A DNA stretch of 64,000 nucleotides. Origin: Sulfitobacter sp. JL08. Lineage in GTDB: Bacteria > Pseudomonadota > Alphaproteobacteria > Rhodobacterales > Rhodobacteraceae. Positions 51,737 through 61,850 of the stretch are shown in pieces. The notes beneath the pieces are model-generated. The model saw only the letters and a program-made list of their open reading frames with translations, was not told where the DNA came from and did no database searches. A program made the position numbers and the translations under genes. The stretch's first letter is position 1. Every line of letters starts with the position of its first letter. The stretch is taken from assembly GCF_003352045.1 (NCBI RefSeq), contig NZ_CP025815.1, forward strand, positions 1,860,001 to 1,924,000, written 5' to 3'.

Positions 51737-52591
51737 CTACCCACGCAGTGTTCCGGCACTTGGCGCAGCGCCCTTGGCGGGTTTCAGTTTGCGCAATTCG
51801 GTCGGGCTGTGTCTGGTGTGATGCTGCATGAACCGGGTGAAATACGCGGCTGATCCAAACCCCAGATAGCGCGCGATATCCTGCACCTGAACATCGGAAA
51901 ACGTCAGCAGATGGCGGGCTTCGTAGAGGGTGCGGTCCGTCAGAAGATCGGCGGCCGTCTTGCCCGTACTTGCCTTGCAGGCCCGTGTCAGATGCGTTGG
52001 CGTGACACCCAGAGCGCTGGCATAATCCGCCATGGGCGCACCGCTGCGGAACTCTTGCGCGATACGGCGGCACATCGCCCTCGACAGACGGTTGGCAGCC
52101 TTCAGGGGTTTGGGCGTATGTTCGTCCAGCGCAAGCTGGCGGCGCAACCAGACCGACACGAGGGCCGTCTGTGCCTCCATCGCTTCGGACAACAGCGGGC
52201 GGGCATTGGTTTGTTCGCGGTGCAGCGCCTCGAACAGGGCCGTCAGTTCCGATTGCGCTGTCACATCCCTGATCCGCAAATGGTGGGCCTGTCCGGGCAG
52301 GCGCAATTCGGTGGCATCCGGAATAACCAGCGCCTGTCCGAACCCGGGGCGCCCCAGTTCCAGCGCCAGGGTAGTTCCAGCGGGCACAAACAGGACATTG
52401 TGCGTTCCCATACCGCGCCGCACGCCATCCAGCAGGGCAAGCCCCTGACCGCGGGTGATCCAGATGATCAGATGGTGTGAACGGTCATGCAACAGATCAA
52501 GCTGCCAGTCACCACGCTGCGCAAGTTGCGCCAATGTGCGCAATTCCACGCGATCGGGCGCTGCAAACGGATCTTTGGATAAACCAGCCAT
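51737..52591 (-). CDS. AraC family transcriptional regulator
   Basis: A 284-residue regulator. The N-terminal half is a cupin-like sensor domain (HHLIIWITRGQGLALLDG, NVLFVPAGTTLALEL). The C-terminal half has two helix-turn-helix motifs (MADYASALGVTPTHLTRACKASTGKTAADLLTDRTLYEARHLL and VQDIARYLGFGSAAYFTRFMQHHTRHSPTELR). It lies upstream of, and on the same strand as, the peptide-type ABC operon and is its likely regulator. The ligand is unknown. Confidence 0.9.
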   Translation of the reverse strand: MAGLSKDPFAAPDRVELRTLAQLAQRGDWQLDLLHDRSHHLIIWITRGQGLALLDGVRRGMGTHNVLFVPAGTTLALELGRPGFGQALVIPDATELRLPGQAHHLRIRDVTAQSELTALFEALHREQTNARPLLSEAMEAQTALVSVWLRRQLALDEHTPKPLKAANRLSRAMCRRIAQEFRSGAPMADYASALGVTPTHLTRACKASTGKTAADLLTDRTLYEARHLLTFSDVQVQDIARYLGFGSAAYFTRFMQHHTRHSPTELRKLKPAKGAAPSAGTLRG

Positions 52592-52654
52592 ATTTGCGGA
52601 TATATCAAAACTGGCGGAAAATTCTATTCGTAAATCACCAATCAGGTTTGATTT

Positions 52655-53620
52655 TCACAAGTCCGCAGGTTTGATCCATGTCCACGCCTGCATCCGCGAC
52701 CGCATCCATGTGCGCTGACGTTTGGCAAAGCGCCGGGTGGCAATGACGGCCCTATCACGGGCATTTTCCAGCGTCACATCCTGTGTCAGATGCGCCACCA
52801 GTTCGGGGACACCGATGGCCTTGAACGCGGGCAGGGCGGGATCATAAAACGGCAGCATCGCGCGCACTTCCTCCAGCGCGCCGCCGGCGATCATCTGATC
52901 AAATCGTTCTGCAATGCGCGCGTCCAGTTCCGGTTTGGTACGGTCCACCACGATCGGGACTGTTTGCGACAGTGGCAACAGCGGTGGTCCGGTATCGTCC
53001 TGCCAAATATGCAGCGGACGGCCGGTTGCTGTCTGAACCTCCCAGGCGCGCTGCACACGGGCGCGGTTGGCCAGATCAAGACGGCGCAACGTGTCCGGAT
53101 CGGTCTGTGCCAGCAGGTCGGACAATGACATCGTATTGCCCCGCGCCCGCACCTCGGGCGAGGTTGCGGGGATATCAGCCAGCCCTTCGGTCAGCGCCAG
53201 AAAATTCAACCCTGTGCCGCCAACGATGATCAGCCGGTCCGGTCCCTGCAAAAGCGGCGCAACATCCCGCAGCCAGTGCCCTGCCGAATAGGGCGTATCA
53301 AACGGAACATGGCCGTAAAGGCGATGCGGCGCCTGTGATTCTTCATCCTGCGACGGGCGCGCCGTCACCACCCGCCAGCAGGAAAACACCTGACTGGCAT
53401 CGGCATTCACGATAATTCCGCCGTATTCGCGCGCGATGTGCAGGGCCAGCCCCGATTTGCCCGATGCCGTGGCGCCGGCAATCAAAACCGGTGTTTTTTC
53501 GGGAATATGGGGAAGCACGCTCAAAAAACGACGCCCGGCACCGGAAAATGCGCGCCGGATTTGAACAGTTTTGCCTTGTCCTTCGGTTGACGCATTGAAC
53601 CTGCCTTGGTTTTCCGACAT
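52655..53620 (-). CDS. miaA: tRNA dimethylallyltransferase
   Basis: MiaA adds the isopentenyl group to A37 of tRNAs reading UNN codons. The protein (321 residues) has the P-loop [13 protein letters not shown] near residue 47, [11 protein letters not shown] near residue 71 (in place of the DSxQVY motif), ARPSQDE, and the [12 protein letters not shown] motif near residue 136. The C-terminal zinc-free core ends [11 protein letters not shown]. The N-terminal 35 residues before VLPHIPEK are extra compared with E. coli; a GTG near 53518 is an alternative start but has no ribosome site. It is divergent from pyrH. Confidence 0.92.
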   Translation of the reverse strand: MSENQGRFNASTEGQGKTVQIRRAFSGAGRRFLSVLPHIPEKTPVLIAGATASGKSGLALHIAREYGGIIVNADASQVFSCWRVVTARPSQDEESQAPHRLYGHVPFDTPYSAGHWLRDVAPLLQGPDRLIIVGGTGLNFLALTEGLADIPATSPEVRARGNTMSLSDLLAQTDPDTLRRLDLANRARVQRAWEVQTATGRPLHIWQDDTGPPLLPLSQTVPIVVDRTKPELDARIAERFDQMIAGGALEEVRAMLPFYDPALPAFKAIGVPELVAHLTQDVTLENARDRAVIATRRFAKRQRTWMRSRMQAWTWIKPADL

Positions 53621-53660
53621 TTTGCGCGCAACCTAGCCCCTTGCCGCAGCGGAGCGCAAT

Positions 53661-54398
53661 ATGACCGACCAGTCCCCAGACACCAAAGACACCACCTATC
53701 AACGGGTCATGCTCAAAATCTCGGGCGAGGCGCTGATGGGCGATCAGGGGTTCGGGCTGCACCCGCCAACCGTTCAACGCATCGCACAGGAAGTGAAATC
53801 GGTCCATGATCTGGGGGTCGAGATTTGTATGGTGATCGGGGGCGGTAACATCTTTCGAGGTCTGCAGGGCAGTGCGCAGGGCATGGAACGCACGACAGCC
53901 GATTACATGGGCATGCTGGCCACGGTGATGAACGCACTGGCAATGCAATCCGCACTGGAAGAACTGGGCGTACATACCCGCGTGATCAGCGCAATCACAA
54001 TGAACGAGGTCGCAGAACCCTATATCCGCCGCCGCGCGGTCCGCCATCTGGAAAAGAAACGGGTCTGCATTTTCGCCGCCGGAACAGGCAACCCCTATTT
54101 CACCACAGATACAGCAGCGACTTTGCGCGCCAACGAAATGGCCTGTCAGGCGATCTTTAAAGGCACCAAGGTTGACGGCGTCTATGACAAGGATCCCAAC
54201 AAGTTCGATGATGCCGTGCGCTATGATGTTGTCAGCTATGATGACGTGCTGGCCAAACGTCTGGGCGTAATGGATGCCAGCGCAATCGCGCTGGCACGAG
54301 ACAACAATTTGCCCATCATCGTGTTTTCGCTGGACGAACCGGGTGGCTTTCGTGGCATTCTGGCCGGCCGAGGCACCTATACAAAAGTGCAGGGATAG
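53661..54398 (+). CDS. pyrH: UMP kinase
   Basis: A 245-residue amino-acid-kinase-fold enzyme that makes UDP from UMP. Motifs are [11 protein letters not shown] near residue 15, [11 protein letters not shown] near residue 59, and [29 protein letters not shown] near residues 154-182. It is the first gene of the conserved pyrH-frr-uppS-cdsA-dxr-rseP-bamA block, with GGAG before the start. Confidence 0.95.
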   Translation: MTDQSPDTKDTTYQRVMLKISGEALMGDQGFGLHPPTVQRIAQEVKSVHDLGVEICMVIGGGNIFRGLQGSAQGMERTTADYMGMLATVMNALAMQSALEELGVHTRVISAITMNEVAEPYIRRRAVRHLEKKRVCIFAAGTGNPYFTTDTAATLRANEMACQAIFKGTKVDGVYDKDPNKFDDAVRYDVVSYDDVLAKRLGVMDASAIALARDNNLPIIVFSLDEPGGFRGILAGRGTYTKVQG

Positions 54399-54448
54399 CG
54401 TTATAGAGCGATCAAGCGGCCCAAAGAGCCAAGAAGGAAAGCAGGGAC

Positions 54449-55012
54449 ATGTCAGACGATATCGACATTGATACAGACGATCTTGAACGGCGCATGGACG
54501 GTGCGATGGCGGCGCTGCGCACCGAATTCGCATCATTGCGTACAGGACGCGCAAGCGCGTCGATGCTGGAACCGGTGATGGTAGAAGCATACGGCCAGAA
54601 GACACCGATCAATCAGGTCGGCACGGTCAACGTACCAGAACCACGCATGGTCACGATCAACGTCTGGGACAAGGCGATGGTGGGCAAGGTCGAAAAAGCC
54701 ATTCGTGAAAGCGGTTTGGGGATCAATCCGCAGCTGAACGGCACCATTATCATGCTGCCCATTCCGGAACTGAACGAGGAACGGCGCGCGCAATTGTCCA
54801 AAGTGGCAGCGCAATACGCCGAAAGTGCGCGGATCGCCGTGCGCAATGTGCGCCGCGATGGCATGGACCAGATCAAAAAGGCCAAGGCCGCGGGCATGTC
54901 GGAAGACGATCAGAAAATCTGGGAAGGCGAAGTACAAAGTCTGACAGACCGGTTTATCGCCGCCATTGATACGTCACTGGACACGAAACAAGCCGAAATC
55001 ATGCAGGTCTGA
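54449..55012 (+). CDS. frr: Ribosome recycling factor
   Basis: A 187-residue protein matching [22 protein letters not shown] near residue 31, the hinge with [22 protein letters not shown], and [19 protein letters not shown] near residue 134. It splits post-termination ribosomes with EF-G. It lies 50 bases after pyrH, the usual arrangement, with a good AAGGAAAGCAGGG ribosome region. Confidence 0.95.
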   Translation: MSDDIDIDTDDLERRMDGAMAALRTEFASLRTGRASASMLEPVMVEAYGQKTPINQVGTVNVPEPRMVTINVWDKAMVGKVEKAIRESGLGINPQLNGTIIMLPIPELNEERRAQLSKVAAQYAESARIAVRNVRRDGMDQIKKAKAAGMSEDDQKIWEGEVQSLTDRFIAAIDTSLDTKQAEIMQV

Positions 55013-55021
55013 CCCGCGGGT

Positions 55022-55765
55022 ATGCCCAAGGATCCACATAATAAAGCCAAGGCGCCTTGTCCCAACGGGCCAAAGCACGTGGCGATTATCATGGATGGCA
55101 ACGGTCGCTGGGCACAGGCACGCGGACGGCCGCGCCTGTTTGGCCACCATGCCGGCGCCAAGCGCGTGCGCGAGGTGGTCAACGCCTGCCCGGACCTTGG
55201 CGTGAAATATGTCACCATATTCGCGTTTTCTACAGAAAACTGGAAACGCACCCAGGTCGAGGTATCCGGCCTGATGAACCTGTTTCGCCGCTATATCGCG
55301 AAAGAGGCGCGCGCCCTGCAAAAAGAAAACGTCCGGGTCCGGTTTATCGGAGATCGGGTGCGGCTGGACGAAAAGCTGGTGGCGCTGATGGACGAACTGG
55401 AACTGCTGACGGCAGACAACGATCTGGTTCATCTGACCATCGCGATCAATTACGGCAGCCGCGACGAAGTGGCCCGCGCCACCAAACGGCTGGCGCAGGA
55501 TGTGGCGGACGGGCGGTTGAAGCCTGCGGATGTGAACGAAGAAACCCTGCCCAAATATCTGGACACCTATGTTCTGCCAGATCCCGATCTGGTGATCCGC
55601 ACCAGCGGAGAGGCCCGCATTTCCAATTTCTTGCTCTGGCAATCCGCCTATGCCGAATACGAATTCATCGAAACGCTGTGGCCAGATTTCACGGCCGAAC
55701 TGTTTCGCGAACTGTGCCTGTCCTATGGGCGTCGCGACCGCCGGTTTGGCACTGTTTCTGCATGA
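55022..55765 (+). CDS. uppS: Isoprenyl transferase (undecaprenyl diphosphate synthase)
   Basis: A 247-residue cis-prenyltransferase. The diphosphate site is HVAIIMDGNGRWAQARGRPRLFGHHAGAK near residues 19-47, with FAFSTENWKRTQ near residue 68 and RTSGEARISNFLLWQSAYAE near residue 194. It makes the lipid carrier for peptidoglycan and glycan synthesis. It overlaps the cdsA start by four bases. Confidence 0.95.
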   Translation: MPKDPHNKAKAPCPNGPKHVAIIMDGNGRWAQARGRPRLFGHHAGAKRVREVVNACPDLGVKYVTIFAFSTENWKRTQVEVSGLMNLFRRYIAKEARALQKENVRVRFIGDRVRLDEKLVALMDELELLTADNDLVHLTIAINYGSRDEVARATKRLAQDVADGRLKPADVNEETLPKYLDTYVLPDPDLVIRTSGEARISNFLLWQSAYAEYEFIETLWPDFTAELFRELCLSYGRRDRRFGTVSA

Positions 55766-56568
55766 CCACGCCTCCCCCTTCCGATAGCGGACGCTGGTCT
55801 GATCTGTCCACGCGTGTTCTGTCCGGTGCCGTGATGGTTGTTGTCGGTCTGTGGGCCGTCTGGATGGGGCAGGATGTGTTCCATGTCTTCGTAGCGCTGG
55901 TCTGCGGTGCAATGGTGTGGGAACTGGTGCTGATGCTAAGCCCCGCAACACGCCAGATTGCGCTGCAACTGGGGGCGTTGGCAGGGGCTGCCGTGTTGCT
56001 GGCGATCTATCTTCCGGCGATCTTCGCGCTTCCGGTTCTGATTGCCCCGGCGCTTGTCGGCTTTGGCCAGTTGAAACAGAACAGAATGATTTATCTTGTC
56101 TTTACGGCGCTGGTTTTGCTGGCCGGATATGGCATGATGTCGGTGCGCGACGATCTGGGGTTCATCTGGATGTTATGGCTGGTTCTGGTGGTCGTCATCA
56201 CTGATATCGCGGGATATTTTGCAGGCCGCATGATCGGCGGGCCAAAGTTCTGGCCATCCATCAGCCCGAAAAAAACATGGTCCGGCACCAGCGCGGGCTG
56301 GATCGGGGCAGGGATCATCGGACTGATCTTTGCGCTTTCTACCGATACCGGTCTGGAACTTGTCGCCATTTCGATGATCGTGGCCTTTGCCTCGCAACTG
56401 GGAGACATCGCGGAAAGCTTTATCAAGCGGAAAATGGGCGTCAAGGACAGCAGCAGCCTGATCCCCGGACATGGCGGCCTGCTGGACCGCTTTGACGGGA
56501 TGCTGGGCGCATCTGTGTTTTTGCTGGTTCTGATGCAATTTATCGGCTTTCCGCCGGGGCTGGTCTGA
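55762..56568 (+). CDS. cdsA: Phosphatidate cytidylyltransferase
   Basis: A 268-residue polytopic membrane enzyme that forms CDP-diacylglycerol. The C-terminal signature is complete: SQLGDIAESFIKRKMGVKDSSSLIPGHGGLLDRFDGML near residues 213-250. The real start MTTPPPSDS overlaps the uppS stop; the longer open frame through uppS is a shadow. It precedes dxr with a one-base TGATG overlap. Confidence 0.95.
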   Translation: MTTPPPSDSGRWSDLSTRVLSGAVMVVVGLWAVWMGQDVFHVFVALVCGAMVWELVLMLSPATRQIALQLGALAGAAVLLAIYLPAIFALPVLIAPALVGFGQLKQNRMIYLVFTALVLLAGYGMMSVRDDLGFIWMLWLVLVVVITDIAGYFAGRMIGGPKFWPSISPKKTWSGTSAGWIGAGIIGLIFALSTDTGLELVAISMIVAFASQLGDIAESFIKRKMGVKDSSSLIPGHGGLLDRFDGMLGASVFLLVLMQFIGFPPGLV

Positions 56569-57740
56569 TGCGTCAGGTTTCAGTGCTGGGGGCCACGGGA
56601 TCTGTCGGGCAGAACACGATCGATCTGATCCGGCGGTCACGCGAAGACTATGATGTGGTTGCGCTGACGGGTGATCAGAACATCGCGCAACTGGCACAGG
56701 ATGCCAAAGACCTGCGCGCGCAAGTGGCCGTTACAGCCGACCCAGATCGTCTGGATGATTTGCGCGCAGCCCTTGCAGGCAGCGAAGTTGAGGCCGCCGC
56801 CGGCCTTACCGCCCTGACCGAAGCTGCTGCGCGCCCCGCCGATTGGATCATGTCGGCTATCGTCGGTGCTGCGGGCCTTGCTCCGGGCCTCGCCGCACTA
56901 AAACAGGGGTGCACACTGGCGCTGGCCAACAAGGAATCGCTGGTCTGTGCGGGCGCGCTGATGCTGGACACGGCACACCGGAACGGCGCGCATCTGATCC
57001 CTGTCGACAGCGAACATTCTGCCGTGTTCCAGGCCCTTGTCGGCGAGGATATCGGCGCTGTTGAAACCGTCACGATCACATCATCGGGCGGGGCGTTCCG
57101 GGACTGGCCGATTGATGATCTGGCACAGGCAACGGTTGCCCAGGCCTCGACCCACCCGAATTTCGCGATGGGCCAGCGCATCACGATCGACAGTGCGACG
57201 ATGTTTAACAAATCCATGGAAGTCATTGAAGCGCGTGAACTTTTTGACCTTGAGCCAGACCAGATCAAGGTGCTGATCCAGCCCGAACAGATCATTCACG
57301 CCATAGTCGCGTTCAGGGATGGTGGCCTGATGGCGCATCTGGGCGCACCGGACATGCGCCACGCCATCGGTTATGCGCTGCACTGGCCCGACCGGCGCGA
57401 TCTGCCGGTTGAGCGGCTGGACCTAGCGCAGATCGGATCGCTGTCGTTCAAAACCCCCGACACGGCCCGCTATCCGGCCCTGCGGCTGGCCGGACGGGTG
57501 ATGGAATCCCGCGGATTGAGCGGCGCAGTGTTCAATGGTGCCAAGGAACGGGCGCTGGATGCATTTATCGCCGGACGCATCGGATTTTTGCAAATGGCCG
57601 AAGTGGTAGAGCGTGTTCTGGACGCGTTGAGTGCGCGTTCGGGCCTTATTGATGCCACGATGACCCTTGATATCGTGGCCCAGACGGACCATCTGGCCAG
57701 AGAACATGCCGATATCGTAATGAAAAACCTGGACCGGTAG
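56568..57740 (+). CDS. dxr: 1-deoxy-D-xylulose-5-phosphate reductoisomerase
   Basis: A 390-residue NADPH enzyme of the MEP isoprenoid pathway. It has VLGATGSVGQNTIDLI at the N-terminus, ALANKESLVCAGALM near residue 120, and PVDSEHSAVFQAL near residue 145. The SGGAFRDWP catalytic flexible loop is near residue 172, and NKSMEVIEARELFDL near residue 217. It feeds the isoprenoid supply used by UppS in the same block. Confidence 0.95.
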   Translation: MRQVSVLGATGSVGQNTIDLIRRSREDYDVVALTGDQNIAQLAQDAKDLRAQVAVTADPDRLDDLRAALAGSEVEAAAGLTALTEAAARPADWIMSAIVGAAGLAPGLAALKQGCTLALANKESLVCAGALMLDTAHRNGAHLIPVDSEHSAVFQALVGEDIGAVETVTITSSGGAFRDWPIDDLAQATVAQASTHPNFAMGQRITIDSATMFNKSMEVIEARELFDLEPDQIKVLIQPEQIIHAIVAFRDGGLMAHLGAPDMRHAIGYALHWPDRRDLPVERLDLAQIGSLSFKTPDTARYPALRLAGRVMESRGLSGAVFNGAKERALDAFIAGRIGFLQMAEVVERVLDALSARSGLIDATMTLDIVAQTDHLAREHADIVMKNLDR

Positions 57741-57771
57741 AACCGTCCACCGCAACGAGCAGGAAAACGAC

Positions 57772-59121
57772 TTGGATATTTTGGGGCTGATACCGCAATT
57801 CGGCGGCGTGATCTGGACATTGATTGCCTTTGTTGTGGCGCTGTCCGTGATTGTCGCGATTCATGAATACGGCCACTACATCGTGGGCCGCTGGACAGGG
57901 ATCGAAGCCGATGTGTTCAGCCTTGGGTTCGGGCCGGTTCTGTTCAGCCGCGTCGATAAACACGGCACCAAATGGCAATTCGCCCTGCTGCCGTTCGGCG
58001 GCTATGTGAAATTCAAGGGCGACGCCAACGCCGCGTCCGGCAAAGACGTCGAAGCGATGGAGGCCACGCCCCCCGAAGAATTGCGCAAAACGATGCATGG
58101 CGCGCCGCTTTGGGCGCGGACGCTGACCGTGGCTGCCGGCCCTGCATTCAACTTTGCGCTGTCCATTCTGGTATTTACCGGATTTGCCCTGACAAACGGG
58201 GTAACAGCCGTGCCTTTGGCCGTGGGCGAGTTGCGCGACATGCCACCCGAACAGGTGCAGGATCTGCAACCCGGGGATCAGATCATTGAAATCGGCGGCT
58301 TGCCCGTACCCGATTTCACCGACGCCGAGGCATTCGATGCATTCGAGACCAAACTGCCGCGCGCATCTGTGCTGGATTACAAAGTGCAGCGTGACGGCGA
58401 AGACATCATTGTGCAGGGGCCGTATCTGATGCCGCCACTGGTGGTTGGGGTTTCTCCGCAAAGCGCCGCGATGGATATCGAGATCAAGACCGGCGATGTG
58501 ATCACCGCGATTGATGGTGCGCCGATCTATGCGTTTGAACAGTTGAAAGACGCTGTGGAAGGGTCTGACGGGCGGGTTCTGCTGTTGAACGTCTGGCGCG
58601 ACGGACAGAATATCGATTTCGCGTTAAAGCCCAAACGCACCGACGAACCGCAGGCCGATGGCGGGTTTGCCACAAACTGGCGCATCGGCATTGCCGGCGG
58701 CATGATATTTGAACCGGCAACAACCACCCCCGGCTTTGGCACCGCAATCTGGAGCGGGATCACCCAGACCGAAATGATCCTGTCAGGGTCCATTTCAGGG
58801 CTGTGGCACATGATCACAGGAGCAATCAGCACCTGCAACATGTCCGGCCCGATCGGCATCGCCCAGGTGTCGGGCGAAATGGCTTCGCAGGGCGCACAGA
58901 ACTTTATCTGGTTTATTGCCGTACTGTCTGCGGCCGTCGGATTGCTGAACCTGTTTCCGATCCCCGCACTGGATGGCGGGCATCTGGTATTTTACGCCTA
59001 CGAGGCTGTTGTGGGCAAACCACCCAGTGACGGCGCGCTGCGTATTCTGATGGCGGTCGGCATTTCTCTGGTTCTTACATTGATGGCTTTTGCCCTTTGG
59101 AACGACATTTTTTGCCCCTGA
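57772..59121 (+). CDS. rseP: RIP metalloprotease RseP (site-2 protease)
   Basis: A 449-residue inner-membrane zinc protease. The active-site HEYGH is at residues 31-35 in the first transmembrane helix. Two PDZ-like domains lie between about 128 and 290 (LQPGDQIIEIGG, IKTGDVITAIDGAPIY), and the C-terminal LDGGH metal motif is near residue 400 (PIPALDGGHL). It cleaves anti-sigma factors and signal peptides. Translation starts at a TTG, with GAGCAGGAAA upstream. Confidence 0.92.
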   Translation: MDILGLIPQFGGVIWTLIAFVVALSVIVAIHEYGHYIVGRWTGIEADVFSLGFGPVLFSRVDKHGTKWQFALLPFGGYVKFKGDANAASGKDVEAMEATPPEELRKTMHGAPLWARTLTVAAGPAFNFALSILVFTGFALTNGVTAVPLAVGELRDMPPEQVQDLQPGDQIIEIGGLPVPDFTDAEAFDAFETKLPRASVLDYKVQRDGEDIIVQGPYLMPPLVVGVSPQSAAMDIEIKTGDVITAIDGAPIYAFEQLKDAVEGSDGRVLLLNVWRDGQNIDFALKPKRTDEPQADGGFATNWRIGIAGGMIFEPATTTPGFGTAIWSGITQTEMILSGSISGLWHMITGAISTCNMSGPIGIAQVSGEMASQGAQNFIWFIAVLSAAVGLLNLFPIPALDGGHLVFYAYEAVVGKPPSDGALRILMAVGISLVLTLMAFALWNDIFCP

Positions 59122-59216
59122 CAGGCCATGCGCCCCAATCCTGACACAATACGTCAATCTGTTGCCACAATCGGACGCTACATTTTGCGTACGTAGAAGC
59201 AAAGAAAGGGAACGCT

Positions 59217-59342
59217 ATGCAAACCCTCCAAAGCGGTTATCGCGGGCTAAGCCTGCTTGTAGACTTGAACTGGGACCGGATCTTGTATCTGGCAACCCTT
59301 GTTGGTGCGCTGATGATCGGTGCCTATGTGGGCAGCCTGTAA
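59217..59342 (+). CDS. Small membrane protein (41 aa) between rseP and bamA
   Basis: A complete 41-codon frame begins MQTLQSGYRGLSLLVDLNWD and ends with a transmembrane helix ILYLATLVGALMIGAYVGSL. An AAAGGG ribosome site precedes the ATG by six bases, and a strong terminator follows about 35 bases after the stop, so it behaves like a real monocistronic or operon-end gene. Function unknown. It could be a lineage-conserved small membrane peptide. Confidence 0.6.
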   Translation: MQTLQSGYRGLSLLVDLNWDRILYLATLVGALMIGAYVGSL

Positions 59343-59377
59343 GGGCACGCAACAACACTATCGGGTTAAGGTAAAAC

Positions 59378-59405
59378 AACGCCGGGCTTTTTGCCCGGCG
59401 TTTTT
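59378..59405 (+). terminator. Intrinsic terminator between rseP and bamA
   Basis: A 10-bp perfect stem (AACGCCGGGC / GCCCGGCGTT), five-T loop, followed by TTT. It ends the transcript carrying rseP and the 41-codon gene, so bamA probably has its own promoter. Confidence 0.85.
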
Positions 59406-59542
59406 GCATCTGCGGTTTTGACAAGTGGAGGCAATAAAGGTAACCACTCTGGTATTGGATGTCGAAAAAAAACAGGTTCTAGATCATGAGATTGAGGAAC
59501 GCGGCGGGTACATCCTGCGTAATACGGGGCAGAGCAGGCTAT

Positions 59543-61843
59543 ATGTGGTATTTCCGACTGATCGCAGTTTTTTGTGCAATTGCAATGACTTTTGCAGTGT
59601 CTCCGCGCGGCGCGCAGGCGCAGAACTACACCTTCTCAAACATAGATATTCAGGGCAACAAGCGGATCGAAGACATCGCTATCCTGACCTATGCGGGAAT
59701 CACGCGGGGCCAGACAATCACTGCCGGTGAACTGAACGATGTGTACCGACGGATCGAGGATAGTGGCGTTTTTGAAACAGTCGAGCTTGATCCGCGCGGG
59801 AATACGCTTGTTATTACAGTCACGGAACGCCCCACGGTCAATCAGATCAACTTTGAAGGCAACAGCCGGGTGCGCGACAATGAATTGCGCGCCATCGTCG
59901 GGTCGACCCAGCGCCGCGTATTCATTCCCGAACAGGCGGAACGGGACGCCGCAGCCATCGCAGACGTCTACGCCCAGGAAGGACGGCTGGCCGCCAAGGT
60001 CACACCAAAGATCATCCGCCTGAGCGACAACCGCGTTGATCTTGTCTTTGAAATTCTGGAAGGCGACACGATCGAGATCGAACGCCTGACCTTTGTGGGC
60101 AACCGCGCCTATACTGACCGGCGCCTGCGTCAGGTGCTGGGCACGAAACAGGCAGGCCTTTTGCGGGCGCTTATCCGGTCCGACACCTTGATCGAAGACC
60201 GGATCGAATTCGACAAGCAGTTGCTGACGGATTTCTACCAGTCACGCGGGTACGTCGATTTCCGGATCAACAGCGTAAACGCCGAACTGTCGCGCGAACG
60301 CGACGGGTACTTTCTAGTGTTCAACATTCAGGAAGGCCAGCAGTTCCGGTTCGGTCAGATTACAACCGTCAGTGAAATGCCGGGCGTGGACGCGCAGGAA
60401 TACCAGGACAATCTGAAAGTGAAGCCCGGTGTCGTCTATTCGCCAACGCTGGTCGAAAACTCGATTGCCCGGATGGAACGTTTGGGGATCGCGAACGGCG
60501 TTGATTTCATGCGGATTGATCCGCGCATTACCCGCAACGACCGAGATCTGACACTTGATGTCGAATTCGCGCTGGTCAAAGGCCCGCGGATTTTTGTCGA
60601 ACGGATCGACATTGAAGGCAACACGACCACACTGGATCAGGTTGTGCGGCGCCAGTTCCGCATCGTTGAAGGCGATCCGTTCAATCCGCGCGAAATCCGC
60701 GAAAGCGCCGAACGCATCCGCGCTTTGGGGTATTTTTCCAGCGCTGATGTGGAAGCCCGCGAAGGCAGCAGCCCCGATCAGGTGATTGTGGATGTGGACG
60801 TGGAAGAGCTTCCCACAGGCGCGCTGAACTTTGGTGGTTCATTTTCAACCTCTGATGGTTTTGGTATTCTGATCAGCTTCCGCGAAGACAACTTTCTGGG
60901 CCGTGGTCAGCGATTTGGAATTGATCTGTCCACCGCGCAAGAGGCGCAGCGTTACGGCTTCAGCTTTACAGAGCCCGCATTGCTGGGCCGTGACCTCAGC
61001 CTTGGGGTGGCCATCGATTTCTTCGAAAACGAAAACTCCTATGCCAGCTACGACGTTGAAAAGCTGATCTTCCGTCCTGAACTGTCATTCCCGGTCAGTG
61101 ACAACGGCCGAGTGTCTTTCAATTACAAGGCCGAACGGACCGATATGAACCGCCGCACACCGCGCGAAGACGGTGTCGTGATCGGCAACGAAATCAATGT
61201 CGGCGAACAATGGACCAGCTCGATCGGCTATGTGTATTCCTATGATTCACGCCGGGTCGGTCTGAACCCCAATGCCGGGTACCTGTTTGAATTCGGTCAG
61301 GATTTTGCGGGGATCGGGGGCGACAACGAATATGTCAGAACCCAGGCCACCGCGATTGCCCAGACCAAGGTGCTGAACGAGGAAGTCACGTTGCGGGCCA
61401 CACTTGAGGGCGGCATGTTGAACTGGTTGAGCGGCACCAGCCGCGTCACCGACCGTTTCCTGCTGGACCCAAGCACGATGCGCGGGTTTGAAACCGGCGG
61501 TATCGGCCCACGCGATCAAACTCTGGGCGCGTCCGACGGTCTGGGCGGCAACCTGTTCGTCGTGGCACGGTTCGAGGCGGAATTCCCGCTGGGCCTGCCC
61601 GAAGAACTGGGGATCATGGGCGGCGTGTTCTATGACGTCGGCAATCTGTGGGATCTGTCGGATGTAAACCTGACGGGCGGCAATATCATTGGCGAAAGCG
61701 GATCGTTCCGCCATGTTGTCGGCGTGTCGCTTTTCTGGGAAACGCCGCTTGGGCCGTTGCGGTTCAACTTTTCCAACGCACTTGTCAAAGAAAGCTTTGA
61801 CGACGAACAGCAGTTCGACCTGACCATTTCAGCAAGGTTCTGA
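59543..61843 (+). CDS. bamA: Outer membrane protein assembly factor BamA
   Basis: A 766-residue outer-membrane protein. A signal peptide (MWYFRLIAVFCAIAMTFAVSPRGAQAQ) precedes five POTRA domains (from YTFSNIDIQGNKRIED to VDVEELPTGALNFGGSFS, about residues 28-430) and a 16-strand barrel with the VRGF-like MRGFETGGIGPRD lid motif near residue 645 and a C-terminal aromatic (SARF). BamA inserts barrel proteins. ATG at 59543 gives the proper signal peptide; the frame extends 19 codons upstream. Confidence 0.95.
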   Translation: MWYFRLIAVFCAIAMTFAVSPRGAQAQNYTFSNIDIQGNKRIEDIAILTYAGITRGQTITAGELNDVYRRIEDSGVFETVELDPRGNTLVITVTERPTVNQINFEGNSRVRDNELRAIVGSTQRRVFIPEQAERDAAAIADVYAQEGRLAAKVTPKIIRLSDNRVDLVFEILEGDTIEIERLTFVGNRAYTDRRLRQVLGTKQAGLLRALIRSDTLIEDRIEFDKQLLTDFYQSRGYVDFRINSVNAELSRERDGYFLVFNIQEGQQFRFGQITTVSEMPGVDAQEYQDNLKVKPGVVYSPTLVENSIARMERLGIANGVDFMRIDPRITRNDRDLTLDVEFALVKGPRIFVERIDIEGNTTTLDQVVRRQFRIVEGDPFNPREIRESAERIRALGYFSSADVEAREGSSPDQVIVDVDVEELPTGALNFGGSFSTSDGFGILISFREDNFLGRGQRFGIDLSTAQEAQRYGFSFTEPALLGRDLSLGVAIDFFENENSYASYDVEKLIFRPELSFPVSDNGRVSFNYKAERTDMNRRTPREDGVVIGNEINVGEQWTSSIGYVYSYDSRRVGLNPNAGYLFEFGQDFAGIGGDNEYVRTQATAIAQTKVLNEEVTLRATLEGGMLNWLSGTSRVTDRFLLDPSTMRGFETGGIGPRDQTLGASDGLGGNLFVVARFEAEFPLGLPEELGIMGGVFYDVGNLWDLSDVNLTGGNIIGESGSFRHVVGVSLFWETPLGPLRFNFSNALVKESFDDEQQFDLTISARF

Positions 61844-61850
61844 TCCGGTC

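Noticed and set aside
55057-55761. N-terminal extension of cdsA through the uppS gene
   Set aside because: The extension is Arg/Gly-rich out-of-frame translation of uppS; the ATG at 55762 with ATGA overlap gives the normal CdsA length.
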